In this document: positions 54,516 through 62,811 of the stretch, piece by piece
How positions within the stretch are numbered: the first letter of the stretch is position 1
How the letters are laid out: each line of letters opens with the position of its first letter
Program-made: the position numbers and the translations under genes
NCBI GenBank assembly: GCA_963720645.1
Contig: CAVRFX010000023.1
Coordinates: forward strand, 62,001-126,000
Length of the DNA stretch: 64,000 nucleotides
Reading direction: 5' to 3'
From: RYN-230 sp963720645
GTDB taxonomy: Bacteria > Actinomycetota > Actinomycetes > Streptosporangiales > Streptosporangiaceae
Notes under the pieces: model-generated
Databases searched by the model: none
What the model was told of the DNA's origin: nothing
Seen by the model: the letters and a program-made list of their open reading frames with translations, nothing else

Positions 54516-54731
54516 CGCCGGCAGGGGCGACGAACGACGAGATCGCCGACGTGCTGCTGGCGATCGCCCCGGTGGCCGGGAGCGGCCGGGCCGTCTCCGC
54601 CGCCCCTGTTGGCGACCGCGCTCGAGTATGACATCGAGGCCGCACTGGGGAACCGGACGATCACTGAGCGTCCATTCGCCGGTTACCGCCATCTGGGGGA
54701 CGCGGTCCGCCAATCCCGGCTCGGACGATAG
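54516..54731 (+). pseudogene. Carboxymuconolactone decarboxylase family remnant, copy 2
   Basis: AGATNDEIADVLLAIAPVAG and, in another frame, LATALEYDIEAALGN repeat the end of copy 1. Only the C-terminal 45 residues of the CMD fold remain, then unrelated codons to TAG 54729-54731. It has one frameshift and no N-terminal half. The two remnants are paralogous and in the same orientation. Confidence 0.6.
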
Positions 54732-54770
54732 ACGCGTGGCCCGGCTCCTGAATGGCGTGAGAGGACTCCA

Positions 54771-55454
54771 ATGAGCAGTAACAAAGCCGACCAGAGCCCG
54801 AAGCCGGAATCCCGTCCTCGCGTCCTGGTCCTGGGCGGGGATTCGCGGGGATCGGTGGTGGTGATCGACGGCCACGACTATCACACGTTCCAGCCGCTGC
54901 TGTACCAGGTCGCCACCGACCTGCTCCGCCAGGGCACCATCGGGCATCCGCTTCGTGACCTGTTCGACGACCAGCCGAACGCCCGGGTCCATACGACCGA
55001 GGTGACGTCGGTGGACCTGGACAAGCATGAGGTCGGGTTCGCCGAGATGGACCCGCTGGAATACGACTACCTGGTGCTGGCCCTCGGCGCCGAGGTGAAC
55101 TTCTTCGGGGTCAAGGGGGCGGCCGAGCATGCCTTCCCGCTGTACACGCTGGCGGACGCGGTACGCCTCAAGGAGCACATTCTCGAGCAGTGGGAGGCGG
55201 CGGACAAGGACCCGGCCCTGATAGAGGACGGCGCGCTGAACGTCCTTGTCGTCGGCGGCGGGCCGATCGGGGTGGAGAGCGTCGGCGCGATTGCCGAGCT
55301 GTACCGCGCGATCTTCGTGAAGGACTACCCGGACATCCCGCAGGGCAAGGCGCAGATCGTGCTCGTCGGCCGGTGCGAGTCGGCTCCGGCTGCAATCGGT
55401 CGTCGGAGTCGGCTCAGGCGGTGGCGTCCCTCCGCGCACGCTGACCACGGTTAG
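54771..55454 (+). pseudogene. Type II NADH dehydrogenase-like FAD oxidoreductase, damaged
   Basis: Starts MSSNKADQSPKPESRPRVLV. The FAD-binding GxGxxG region is shortened to LGGDSRGSVVVIDGHDYHTF, lacking about 14 residues that normally stand between the glycines and the VVVID strand. Then QPLLYQVATDLLRQGTIGHP, YDYLVLALGAEVNFFGVKGA and LNVLVVGGGPIGVESVGA (NADH-binding GGGPIG) follow. Homology stops near IVLVG at about 55365, roughly half of a normal 400-plus residue NDH-2. The remaining frame is unrelated. It is dead by both the internal and the C-terminal loss. Confidence 0.75.
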
Positions 55455-56922
55455 GGTCAACGAGCTCACCACCGTGGCCACGGCCTATGCCCTGGCCCAG
55501 TTCAGCGGGCCGAACGGCATCGCCGGGCCGAGCCCGGGGCTGGAGAACGCCGCGGCCACCGCCTTCAGCCTGGCCGATCCGGCCAGCGGGAAGGCCGGGA
55601 CGGTGGTCACCGACCAGGACAACGGCGGCAAGAACCAGACGCTCGGCACGCTGGCCAACCTCGTCTCGCTCTGCCAGGCCGCGCAATCCCCTCAGTGCGG
55701 GGAACTGCTGCGGCTCACCGCGCGCCGGGACGCAATGTCCCGGGGAACACGGTGCAGGCGGTCCTCAACCTGGCCCGGAACCCGTCGCTGTCGCCGGCCG
55801 GGCTCTTCGCCCTGGCGGGGACGGCGACGGTGTACCAGCCCGCGCTCACCGCGCCCCCCACCGCCTGGATCCTCGCGCTCCTGTACACCGACACTGACCT
55901 TTACGCATCTGGCCGCATCGCGATCGACGCCAAGGGAAACGTCTGGTCAAGCAACAACTGGCTGCCGGGGGGCCAAGAATCCCAGTCGCTACGTGACCGT
56001 GCTCAACCCGGTGGGACAGCCGACCCTGGGCAGTCCGATCATCGGCGGCGGCATGAAGGGCGGAGCCTGGGGGGCTGCGATCGCGCCGGACGGCTCGTTC
56101 TGGGCGGGCAGCTTCGGCGGCGCCGCGATGTCGCAGTACTCGGCCTCCGGCGTTCCGCTGTAACCCAGCATGGGGTGGACGAACGGCGGCCTCAACCATC
56201 CGTTCGCGGTCCAGATCGACGGCTACGGCCGGGCCTGGGTCACCAACGCCGGCCTGGGCGGCGCCAGGCTCGTGAACACGCGGGCCGCGATCCTGGTCGG
56301 CAAGTTCGGCGGCAGCATCACCGTCATCGGACCCGGCTCTAAGCCCGTAGCCTTCTCGCCCATCCAGAGCAGTTCGTTCAAATGGCCGCTGGGCCTGGCC
56401 ATCGACTCGGAGAACAACGCCTGGGTCACCAGCTACTTCAGCAGCGCGGTCACCGAGATCCGGCCCAGCGGCGCCATCGCAGGCGTATATCACCTGCCCA
56501 AGACGGTTCTTCCCTGGTCGGAGGCCATCGACGGGTCTGACCGGGTCTGGGTGGCCGGCTTCGCCACGCCCCGCGTATGGCTGCTGTGCGGCGCTAACAC
56601 CGCCGCGTGTCCGCCGGGGTCATCTACCGGCACCATCCTGTCCCCCAAGCTGGGGTTCCAGAGCGCGGCATTCCAGCATTTCACGTCGATTCAGGTCGAC
56701 CAGTCCGGCAACATCTGGCTGAGCAACAACTGGTCCAAGCTCAACCCGCCGACCGGCGGCGTCGGAATCGCGGAGATCGTCGGCGCTGCCACGCCGGTAT
56801 GCACCCCGCTGACTCCCGTGCCCGTTCGGCCCTCCTCGTCAACCGCCACCGCGTGCGCGCGGCAGAGCGCGGCGCCCCTGGCAGCCGGCAGGCCGCGGCG
56901 GTCATCGGCTCCCGGGTCATGA
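55375..56922 (+). pseudogene. Beta-propeller (NHL/virginiamycin-B-lyase-like) protein, with stop and frameshifts
   Basis: Repeated blocks such as GRIAIDAKGNVWSSNNWLPG, GAAIAPDGSFWAGSFGGAAM, AVQIDGYGRAWVTNAG, GLAIDSENNAWVTSYFSSAV and IQVDQSGNIWLSNNWSKLNP are NHL-type propeller blades. Upstream VATAYALAQFSGPNGIAGPS belongs to the same secreted family as I recall it. The start is missing at the junction with the NDH-2 remnant. Two frameshifts, near 55735 and 55975, cancel out. At 56161-56163 a TAA interrupts the same frame, and the next blade continues in frame. Not functional as read. Confidence 0.7.
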
Positions 56923-57498
56923 GAACAGAGTCTGCCGCACCAGCGCGGCGACTTGCTCATCCAGCGTCCTGACCGAGCTGAGCCGGTTGTCGATCTCGAT
57001 GTGCGGCGCGGCGGGTGTCACACCGAGCCGCATGCTCGCGGTGAACCGGCCGAAGTTGGTCAGCTTCCCGGAATCCCGGGCCGACTCGCGCGCGATCAGC
57101 CGGTGCCGCAGGGTGCCTACGTCCGACCGGATCCAGACCAGCCGTACCGTCCCGCCGCCGAGTTCGGCCGCCCACGCCTGCCAGCGGAGGGCGTCGTGGA
57201 TCTGCTGGGTGAACGGGCCGGACAACAGGGCAGGGCAGCCGTGCGCGCGGATCTCCCGGGCGGTGGCGGTCATCCCCGCGTACTCGTGCACCTTGACGTG
57301 CTCGTCGTACCACGGCCCCTCGCGCTCACCGGCCGGCCCGGCCGCGGCCAGTGTCGCCGCCACGAACGGCCCGTACATGGTGTCCTTGTCGAGCAGGGCC
57401 GGGGTGGGCTCCAGCGCGGCGAGCAGCAGCCGGGCGACCGTGCTCTTGCCCGAACCAGGCGGCCCGGCCACCACCCAGGCCGGTGCGCGGTCATCCAT
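56917..57498 (-). CDS. P-loop NTPase (AAA_33-type kinase)
   Basis: A 193-residue protein. Walker A GPPGSGKST is at 12-20, then LLDKDTMYGPFVAATL and a late LVWIRSDVGTLRHRLIARES with the lid arginines. This is the zeta-toxin/gluconate-kinase-like small-molecule kinase group. The substrate is unknown. It overlaps the end of the propeller remnant by a few bases and is itself intact. Confidence 0.82.
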   Translation of the reverse strand: MDDRAPAWVVAGPPGSGKSTVARLLLAALEPTPALLDKDTMYGPFVAATLAAAGPAGEREGPWYDEHVKVHEYAGMTATAREIRAHGCPALLSGPFTQQIHDALRWQAWAAELGGGTVRLVWIRSDVGTLRHRLIARESARDSGKLTNFGRFTASMRLGVTPAAPHIEIDNRLSSVRTLDEQVAALVRQTLFS

Positions 57499-57534
57499 GC
57501 GTCCGAGGATAAAGAGGTCCCGCCGGGCGCCAGG

Positions 57535-59621
57535 TCAGGGGGCAGGGCAGGTGGCCGCCAGCCGCGGCCGCCCTGTGACCCGTGGATCACCGCGAGCTGC
57601 TTTTGACTGCCGAACGCCAGCCACCGGCCGGTCAGCCACACCTGCGCGGCGCCGTCCGGGTGCACGGTCAGCCGGGCGGTCACCCAGCCGGATGACTGGT
57701 CCCATACCGCGCTGCCGTCGATGGTGGCGTCTCTGACCCAGCGCACGCCATGCAGGGTGATACGCAGATCGGTGCCGCCGGAGAAGCGTGATCCGGCCGC
57801 CGCGCAGCCCGAGGTCGTGGTCATCGCTGAGCAGCGGCCAGCGGCTGACTTCATCGCCCACGCTGGCCAGCGCCACGGAGGCGGCCGCGGAGTGCCTGGC
57901 GCCGGCGGCGTTGCCGGGCGGTGGGCTGGCCGGGACGGCGTCCCGCAGCAGGCGGGGATAGCGGCCGACGGTGTGGATCGGCGCCACATGGCCCGCGCAC
58001 GAGGTGTTCATCTGGTGCAGATCGCCGGGATCGAGGACGAAGCGCCGGTAGATCGACATCGCGCACGCACTGTTGCCGTCCTGCTCGGTGACGTGGGTCA
58101 GGTTGGCCAGCGTGACCAGCCGGGCCGAGGGGCCTATCTGCCGGGCGACCAGGGTGGCGCCGTCTAGCCGGGGGTCAGCGAATCGAAGGTCCCGGACAGG
58201 ATGAGCACCGGCAGCCGGGGCGGGACGAGCGGCGGGTGCCGGGTGATCGGTGGGATGAGGTGGGCGGGCGTGGGCCAGTTCAGGCAGGCGCTGTAGGCCT
58301 CGGTGTACTGGTCCATCGACGTCCACTGGGTCACGCGTGAACGGCGCGAACGTCCCGGCGGCCTCGCGGCGCAACGCCGCCTGGTACTGCCGGAGCCGGA
58401 CCGCGGGCGGCGCAGACCGGTTGAACAGCTGGACGTAGTCGGTGCAGGACGCGGCGAAATAGAGCCCGTCGCTGAACCCGGGCAGCGGCGTCGTTGGTGT
58501 CGTCATAGCCCAGCGACAGCGCGGCCAGCCGGAGCAGCGGGGCCACGTCGTCATGCTGTAGCAGCGCCCGGCCCGCCGCGTCCAGATCCTGGTAGACGAC
58601 CGGGTCGAAGCCCGCGTTGTTGACCAGGTTGACCAGGGTCAGCGGGGTCACGGCCAGCCTGGCCGTGTCCGTCCACGGTGGTGGTCGTCCCGGTGACCGG
58701 GGAGCGGGCCAGCCGTCGCTCGCAGCGCGCCGATCCGCGCCCAGGCCTGCCGCGCCCTGGGTCGCCGCCGCGCAGGCCGCCGACCGCTGGCACGCCCGCG
58801 CGAACGCGAGCCGCGCGGTCAGCACTGTCGTGGTGTACCAGGGATCGAGCCCGAGCACCTGATAGGTGGAGTCCAGCGTGACCGAACGCAGCAGCCCGGG
58901 ATAGCGGGACGCGAACACCTGGGCGAACCAGCTGCCGTAGGAATCCCCGTACAGGTCCACCCGACCCAGCCGCAGCGCGTGCAGCACCTGGGCCACGTCG
59001 CGCGCCGAGTACGCGGTGTTGAACAGGTCGGAGGCGTGCACCCAGCCGCCGCCCCGGTAGTGCCAGGTGTGGTTCAGCTGGGCACCGCAGGCCGCCACCA
59101 GCTGGTTGAAGTGCTGGCCGTACTGCTTAGCGCCGACCCGCCCCAGCCCGCGGCAGTTGACCGGGGTGGACGTCCCGGTGCCGCGCAGGTCGACCAGCAG
59201 CAGGTTCGGGTGGCCAGCAGCGGGCCGGTCATGGCCAGGTACTCCGGTTCCGAACCGGTGGAGGCGTACCCGGGCCGCCCTCGACGGCCAGGATGGTCCC
59301 GGCCGGGTGACTGGTGGCGGGCAGCCAGCGGAAGCCCAGGTGGATCCGGGGGCTGGCGGCCGACGAGTAGTCCAGCGGCACGTCCAGGCCGCCGCAGTAG
59401 GTGAGCGGTTTTGCCGCGCACCGGCGCAGCGAGATCGAGCCCATCCGGAGGCTGGCTGGGTGGCCAGTGACCACGGCCGCCACCTGGGGCGCCACCTGGG
59501 GCGCCGCGGTCGCGGGCGGGCCGGCCCGCAGCACGGCCAGCACCGTGGCGGCACCAGCCAGCAGCGCGGCGTACGCCATCAGCCGGGCCGGGTAGGGAAT
59601 GCGCCGTCGCAGAGCTCCCAT
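57535..59621 (-). pseudogene. Secreted alpha/beta hydrolase (tripeptidyl-aminopeptidase-like), several frameshifts
   Basis: Starts MGALRRRIPYPARLMAYAAL, a basic N-terminus and one membrane or signal helix. It has the Tap family layout: LDVPLDYSSAASPRIHLGFR, ILAVEGG then the oxyanion region, and the nucleophile GDSYGS near 58935-58950. ARLAVTPLTLVNLVNNAGFD comes next, then AASCTDYVQLFNRSAPP (lid) and a late LTHVTEQDGNSACAMSIYRR bearing the catalytic His. The pieces lie in three frames; at least five indels are needed. The C-terminal end near 57530 is uncertain. It would cleave N-terminal peptides or esters outside the cell. Confidence 0.72.
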
Positions 59622-59723
59622 CTGGGGATACTATCTGTGCGCCTCATGAGGGGCTATGGCCAATCGGGACGCCCTGGCCACACCTACCTCACGGTCGGCC
59701 ACGGCAACGTAAGTACTACGAGA

Positions 59724-59903
59724 CGCGCCAGTGTGGTTCTGGCCCGGGCCAAGCTGGCCATCCAGGCCGCCACACTGCCCGCCCTGGGCGACGTCCTGGC
59801 GGCCGAGGCCCAGGGGCAGGCCCGCCTCGGGCTCACCGCAGACCATCGCGACGCACTCCAGGTGCTTCTCGCCTAGCGGCCCCCGGAGTTCCACGGTCAC
59901 TGA
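59724..59903 (+). pseudogene. Enoyl-CoA hydratase (crotonase) C-terminal remnant
   Basis: ARAKLAIQAATLPALGDVLA then AEAQGQARLGLTADHRDALQ is the C-terminal helix bundle of a crotonase. A TAG at 59874-59876 interrupts it, and the same frame goes on RPPEFHGH to TGA 59901-59903, the usual family ending. About 200 N-terminal residues are missing. The stop is a substitution, not an indel. Confidence 0.65.
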
Positions 59904-59929
59904 CCCGGCCAGCGGACGGCAATCTCCCT

Positions 59930-60170
59930 GTGCACGCATCTGTGGATGACTTGTGCAAAGCCTGCACCAGCCTGTGCACAGACCCGGGAAATCTGGGGAG
60001 CAAGTCGCCACGAACAGACTGGAATGAACCCTTCACCTGCGAGAACATAATCCTCAGCCTGTGCACATTGAGAAATTGAAAATATCCACACGACACGCCG
60101 GAGTAATCCCTGAAATACATTGGATATTTATCCGACAGTTATCTAAATGTAATTCGACCTTAAGATGGTG
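59930..60170. repeat. Repeat-bearing AT-rich stretch with DnaA-box-like words
   Basis: CAGCCTGTGCACA occurs at 59968-59980 and again at 60055-60067. TGTGGATGA (near 59941) and ATATCCACA (near 60085) each differ by one base from the DnaA box. GGATATTTATCC (60122-60133) is an inverted repeat. The stretch 60055-60170 is much richer in A+T than its surroundings. It could be an origin-like, promoter or phage-integration region. No dnaA, dnaN or rep gene is in view. Confidence 0.45.
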
Positions 60171-60291
60171 GGAACCCGGGACCAGAGACGGTGAACCGGC
60201 CGCATCGGAGGGGAAGTTACCGCCCTCGCTCGCGCAGCGGGACGCAGGGCGGAGCGGCACACGTTCGCCGGCCAGCAGAGGGGGAGGGCGC

Positions 60292-61005
60292 ATGAACGTT
60301 ACAACCTGGCACGATGACGTCAGTTTGCGCCAGACGAGCGAGTGGTTGGCCGAACTGCGCGACGACCGCCAGGCCGAACCGCCTGGTGCTGGCACCCGGC
60401 CAGCCCGGGGGGCCGCGCCGCCCGGGCCGCCAGCCTTCCCGGCGCGCGCCGCCATCCCGGACCAGCGCCGTGCCTTCGGGCAAGCCACGGATGCACCCTG
60501 GACCAGCCCCCCGGCGCCAGCCGGCGCCGGGGCACGCGCCATCGGCTTCCCCGCGCCCGCCGGGGCTGCGGCATCCGTCACCAGCATCCCGGCGCCCGCC
60601 GGGGCTGCGGCCCCCGTTACCGCGCGGGCTGCCATCGGCGATGAGCTCCGGAGGCCGATCATGTGGTGCGAGATGGCGTCGTGCATCAATTATCATGCCG
60701 ACCCATCCTCCCTCGGCGAGGCCGACGCCCGCGCCCGCGCCATCCGCGCTGGCTGGAGCATTGACGCCGTCGGGCGGCTGGCGTGCCCGCAGTGCCAGCA
60801 GACGACCAGCTTCTGGACCCCCCACCCGGTGGTGCCGTGGGACCGGGCCACCGCGCTGGTCATGACCACGCTGGCCGCGGCCGCGGTGCGCGCCGGCTGG
60901 TCCGGTGGCAGGCAGCAGCAGGCCTGGCACCATGAGCAGCCATGGGTACGCGGTGGGCGGCACGCACGCGCAACACCGGCCCGCCCCTACATCTCCCCGG
61001 CCTGA
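60292..61005 (+). CDS. Hypothetical protein with PAPAG repeats and a Cys-rich zinc-like C-terminal domain
   Basis: A 237-residue protein, ATG 60292 with GGGGGAGG just ahead. The first 40 residues are charged, then a low-complexity region of Pro/Ala/Gly contains three copies of a PAPAGA unit (about 80-115). The C-terminal half has WCEMASCINYHADPSSLGEA, ARAIRAGWSIDAVGRLACPQ and CQQTTSFWTPHPVVPWDR. Cys residues in CEMASC and CPQC could bind zinc. I recall this C-terminal block in several actinobacterial proteins of unknown role. DNA under the repeats is itself tandemly repeated. Function unknown. Confidence 0.7.
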   Translation: MNVTTWHDDVSLRQTSEWLAELRDDRQAEPPGAGTRPARGAAPPGPPAFPARAAIPDQRRAFGQATDAPWTSPPAPAGAGARAIGFPAPAGAAASVTSIPAPAGAAAPVTARAAIGDELRRPIMWCEMASCINYHADPSSLGEADARARAIRAGWSIDAVGRLACPQCQQTTSFWTPHPVVPWDRATALVMTTLAAAAVRAGWSGGRQQQAWHHEQPWVRGGRHARATPARPYISPA

Positions 61006-61241
61006 CCGGCTGAGCCCAGGCGGCTGGAACCGCACGCGCCCGCGGCGCAGCTTCTTGACCGCTCCGAGAGCTGCCAAACGGCCCGGCCGGGTCGGCTCGG
61101 CGGCCCGACGAAGCCACATCCTCCAACGTCTCGACAGACACACGAGGCGGCCACTGTGTTAGACAGGCCGCCCCGGCGGTCAATCTGAGCGGCGAAAGGG
61201 CCCTGGCCGGTCCTGCTTTATCCGGCTCCCTGGGGGCCAGG
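61006..61241. other. Intergenic region with hairpin
   Basis: No gene seen. GGCGGCC and GGCCGCC form a seven-base stem at 61146-61172 with a 13-base loop, about 140 bases after the previous stop, so termination is possible. Confidence 0.35.
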
Positions 61242-61352
61242 ATGCTGACACCGGATCACGTCGGCGCCGCGCGAGCCACCCCAGACATCAGCGAGTTCGA
61301 GGAACTCGAAGGCTGCGTCATCTGCCTGAGCGTGCTGCTGCCCAGACGGTAA
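61242..61352 (+). CDS. Possible 36-residue protein
   Basis: MLTPDHVGAARATPDISEFE then ELEGCVICLSVLLPRR, stopping at TAA 61350-61352. A hairpin (GGGGACC/GGTCCCC, 61357-61389) follows within five bases. There are no known relatives and only the GGGGGCCAGG before the ATG as a distant ribosome site. It may be a remnant or a short peptide. Confidence 0.25.
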   Translation: MLTPDHVGAARATPDISEFEELEGCVICLSVLLPRR

Positions 61353-61356
61353 CACC

Positions 61357-61389
61357 GGGGACCCTAGCAAGCGTGGGAATAAGGTCCCC
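61357..61389 (+). terminator. Hairpin
   Basis: GGGGACC pairs with GGTCCCC across a 19-base loop just after the short frame that ends at 61352. Possible terminator separating it from the aldolase/FBPase unit. Confidence 0.4.
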
Positions 61390-61585
61390 CGCCTGGCCGG
61401 CCATTGGCAGTAGTCCGTGTCCCTGGCCCGGCAGATGATCGGGGTGAAGGCCTTCCGGAGGCAGGTCACGGGGTGGGTAAGTCCACCCTGCTGACCCCTC
61501 TGCCGGGTGAGGCGATCATGGGAGTGACTTCATAGCCTCGAGAGGGTGGCTGAGGTCACGATCGTGGCGTGATAGGAGGTCGGCC

Positions 61586-61714
61586 TTGCTAGGACTGGAC
61601 AAGGTGGCCACCGCGCTCGTGGCACCGGGTAAGGGCATTCTCGCCGCGGACGAAACCATCGCGCCCGCCAGCGAGGCGGCGAAGGGGCAGGTCACCGTGG
61701 CAATGAGGGCCTGA
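61586..61714 (+). pseudogene. Class I fructose-bisphosphate aldolase, reduced to its ends
   Basis: A TTG start with AGGAGG six bases upstream opens LLGLDKVATALVAPGKGILA then ADET, the N-terminus of class I fructose-bisphosphate aldolase (usually VAPGKGILAADES). The frame then passes to SEAAKGQVTVAMRA and stops at 61712-61714, a segment that could be the C-terminal end. Some 270-300 codons are absent. FBPase starts six bases later, so the aldolase was the first gene of this unit. Confidence 0.65.
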
Positions 61715-61720
61715 GCAGGC

Positions 61721-62797
61721 ATGCGTGAGGAACGCAAGACACTGACCCGTTACACCATCGAGTGCGAACACCGTCATCCCGGTTCGACTGGCGACTTCTC
61801 GGGACTGCTTAATGCGGTGGCGACGGCCGTGAAGATCATCAGTAACCAGGTCAGCCGCGGCGCGCTGGCCGGCGCACTGGGAAGCGCGGGGATGGAGAAC
61901 GCCCAGGGCGACGTGCAGAAGAAGCTGGACCTCATCAGCAACGAGGTGATGGTTGGGGAGACGGAATGGACCGGGCACCTAGCCGCGATGGCGTCAGAGG
62001 AGATGGAAGACATCTGCCCCGTCGTGCCAGCCGGGCGGCGCGGGAAGTACCTGCTTGTGTTCGACCCACTGGACGGCTCGAGCAACATTGACGCCAACAT
62101 CTCGGTGGGCACGATCTTCTCGATCCTGCGCAGTCCCGACCCGGGAGCTGAGCCGCGGGCGGGGCACTTCCTGCAGCCAGGCACCGCTCAGGTGTGCGCA
62201 GGCTTCGCCTTGTACGGCCCGTCCACGATGCTGATCCTCACCACCGGCGACGGCGTTGACGGATTCACGCTTGATCGCGACATCGGGGCGTTCATACTCA
62301 CTCATCCACGGCTGCGCATCCCGGAAGACTGCGGCGAGTTTGCGATCAACGCCTCCAACGAGCGCTTCTGGGAGCCGCCGGTGCGCCGCTACATCCACGA
62401 GTGCCTGGCGGGCAGCACCGGACCGCGCGGCCGGGACTTCAACATGCGCTGGATCGCCTCGCTGGTGGCGGAGACCTATCGCATCCTTACCCGCGGCGGT
62501 GTCTTCCTGTACCCCAAGGACAGCAAGGAACCAGCCCAGCCCGGGCGGCTGCGGCTGCTGTATGAGTGCAATCCGATCTCCTTCATCGTCGAGCAGGCCG
62601 GCGGTGGCGCCACCACGGGACGCGAGCGCGTCATGGAAATCCAGCCCGCGAGCCTGCACCAGCGCGTACCGCTGATACTTGGATCAAGGAACGAGGTCGA
62701 GCGGATCGAGCGCTATCACCGCGACCAGGCCAGCGAACAGGGATCGGCCTTCGATGACTCGCTCTTCAACAGCCGTTCCCTATTCCGGATCCCCTGA
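61721..62797 (+). CDS. fbp: Class 1 fructose-1,6-bisphosphatase
   Basis: A 358-residue enzyme that hydrolyses fructose 1,6-bisphosphate (or sedoheptulose 1,7-bisphosphate) to the monophosphate plus phosphate. The start MREERKTLTRYTIECEHRHP matches the class 1 start. Metal-site motifs are AAMASEEMEDI and the signature FDPLDGSSNIDANISVGTIF. ERFWEPPVRRYIHECL, RWIASLVAETYRILTRGGVF and YPKDSKEP form the substrate site. Most actinobacteria use the class 2 (GlpX) enzyme for gluconeogenesis, so class 1 beside phosphoribulokinase points to a carbon-fixation role. The gene is intact, six bases after the aldolase remnant and 14 before the kinase. Confidence 0.95.
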   Translation: MREERKTLTRYTIECEHRHPGSTGDFSGLLNAVATAVKIISNQVSRGALAGALGSAGMENAQGDVQKKLDLISNEVMVGETEWTGHLAAMASEEMEDICPVVPAGRRGKYLLVFDPLDGSSNIDANISVGTIFSILRSPDPGAEPRAGHFLQPGTAQVCAGFALYGPSTMLILTTGDGVDGFTLDRDIGAFILTHPRLRIPEDCGEFAINASNERFWEPPVRRYIHECLAGSTGPRGRDFNMRWIASLVAETYRILTRGGVFLYPKDSKEPAQPGRLRLLYECNPISFIVEQAGGGATTGRERVMEIQPASLHQRVPLILGSRNEVERIERYHRDQASEQGSAFDDSLFNSRSLFRIP

Positions 62798-62811
62798 GCG
62801 CAGGAGGACTG

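Noticed and set aside
59930..60170. Chromosomal origin of replication
   Set aside because: Only two imperfect DnaA boxes and no dnaA/dnaN neighbours; kept only as an AT-rich repeat region.
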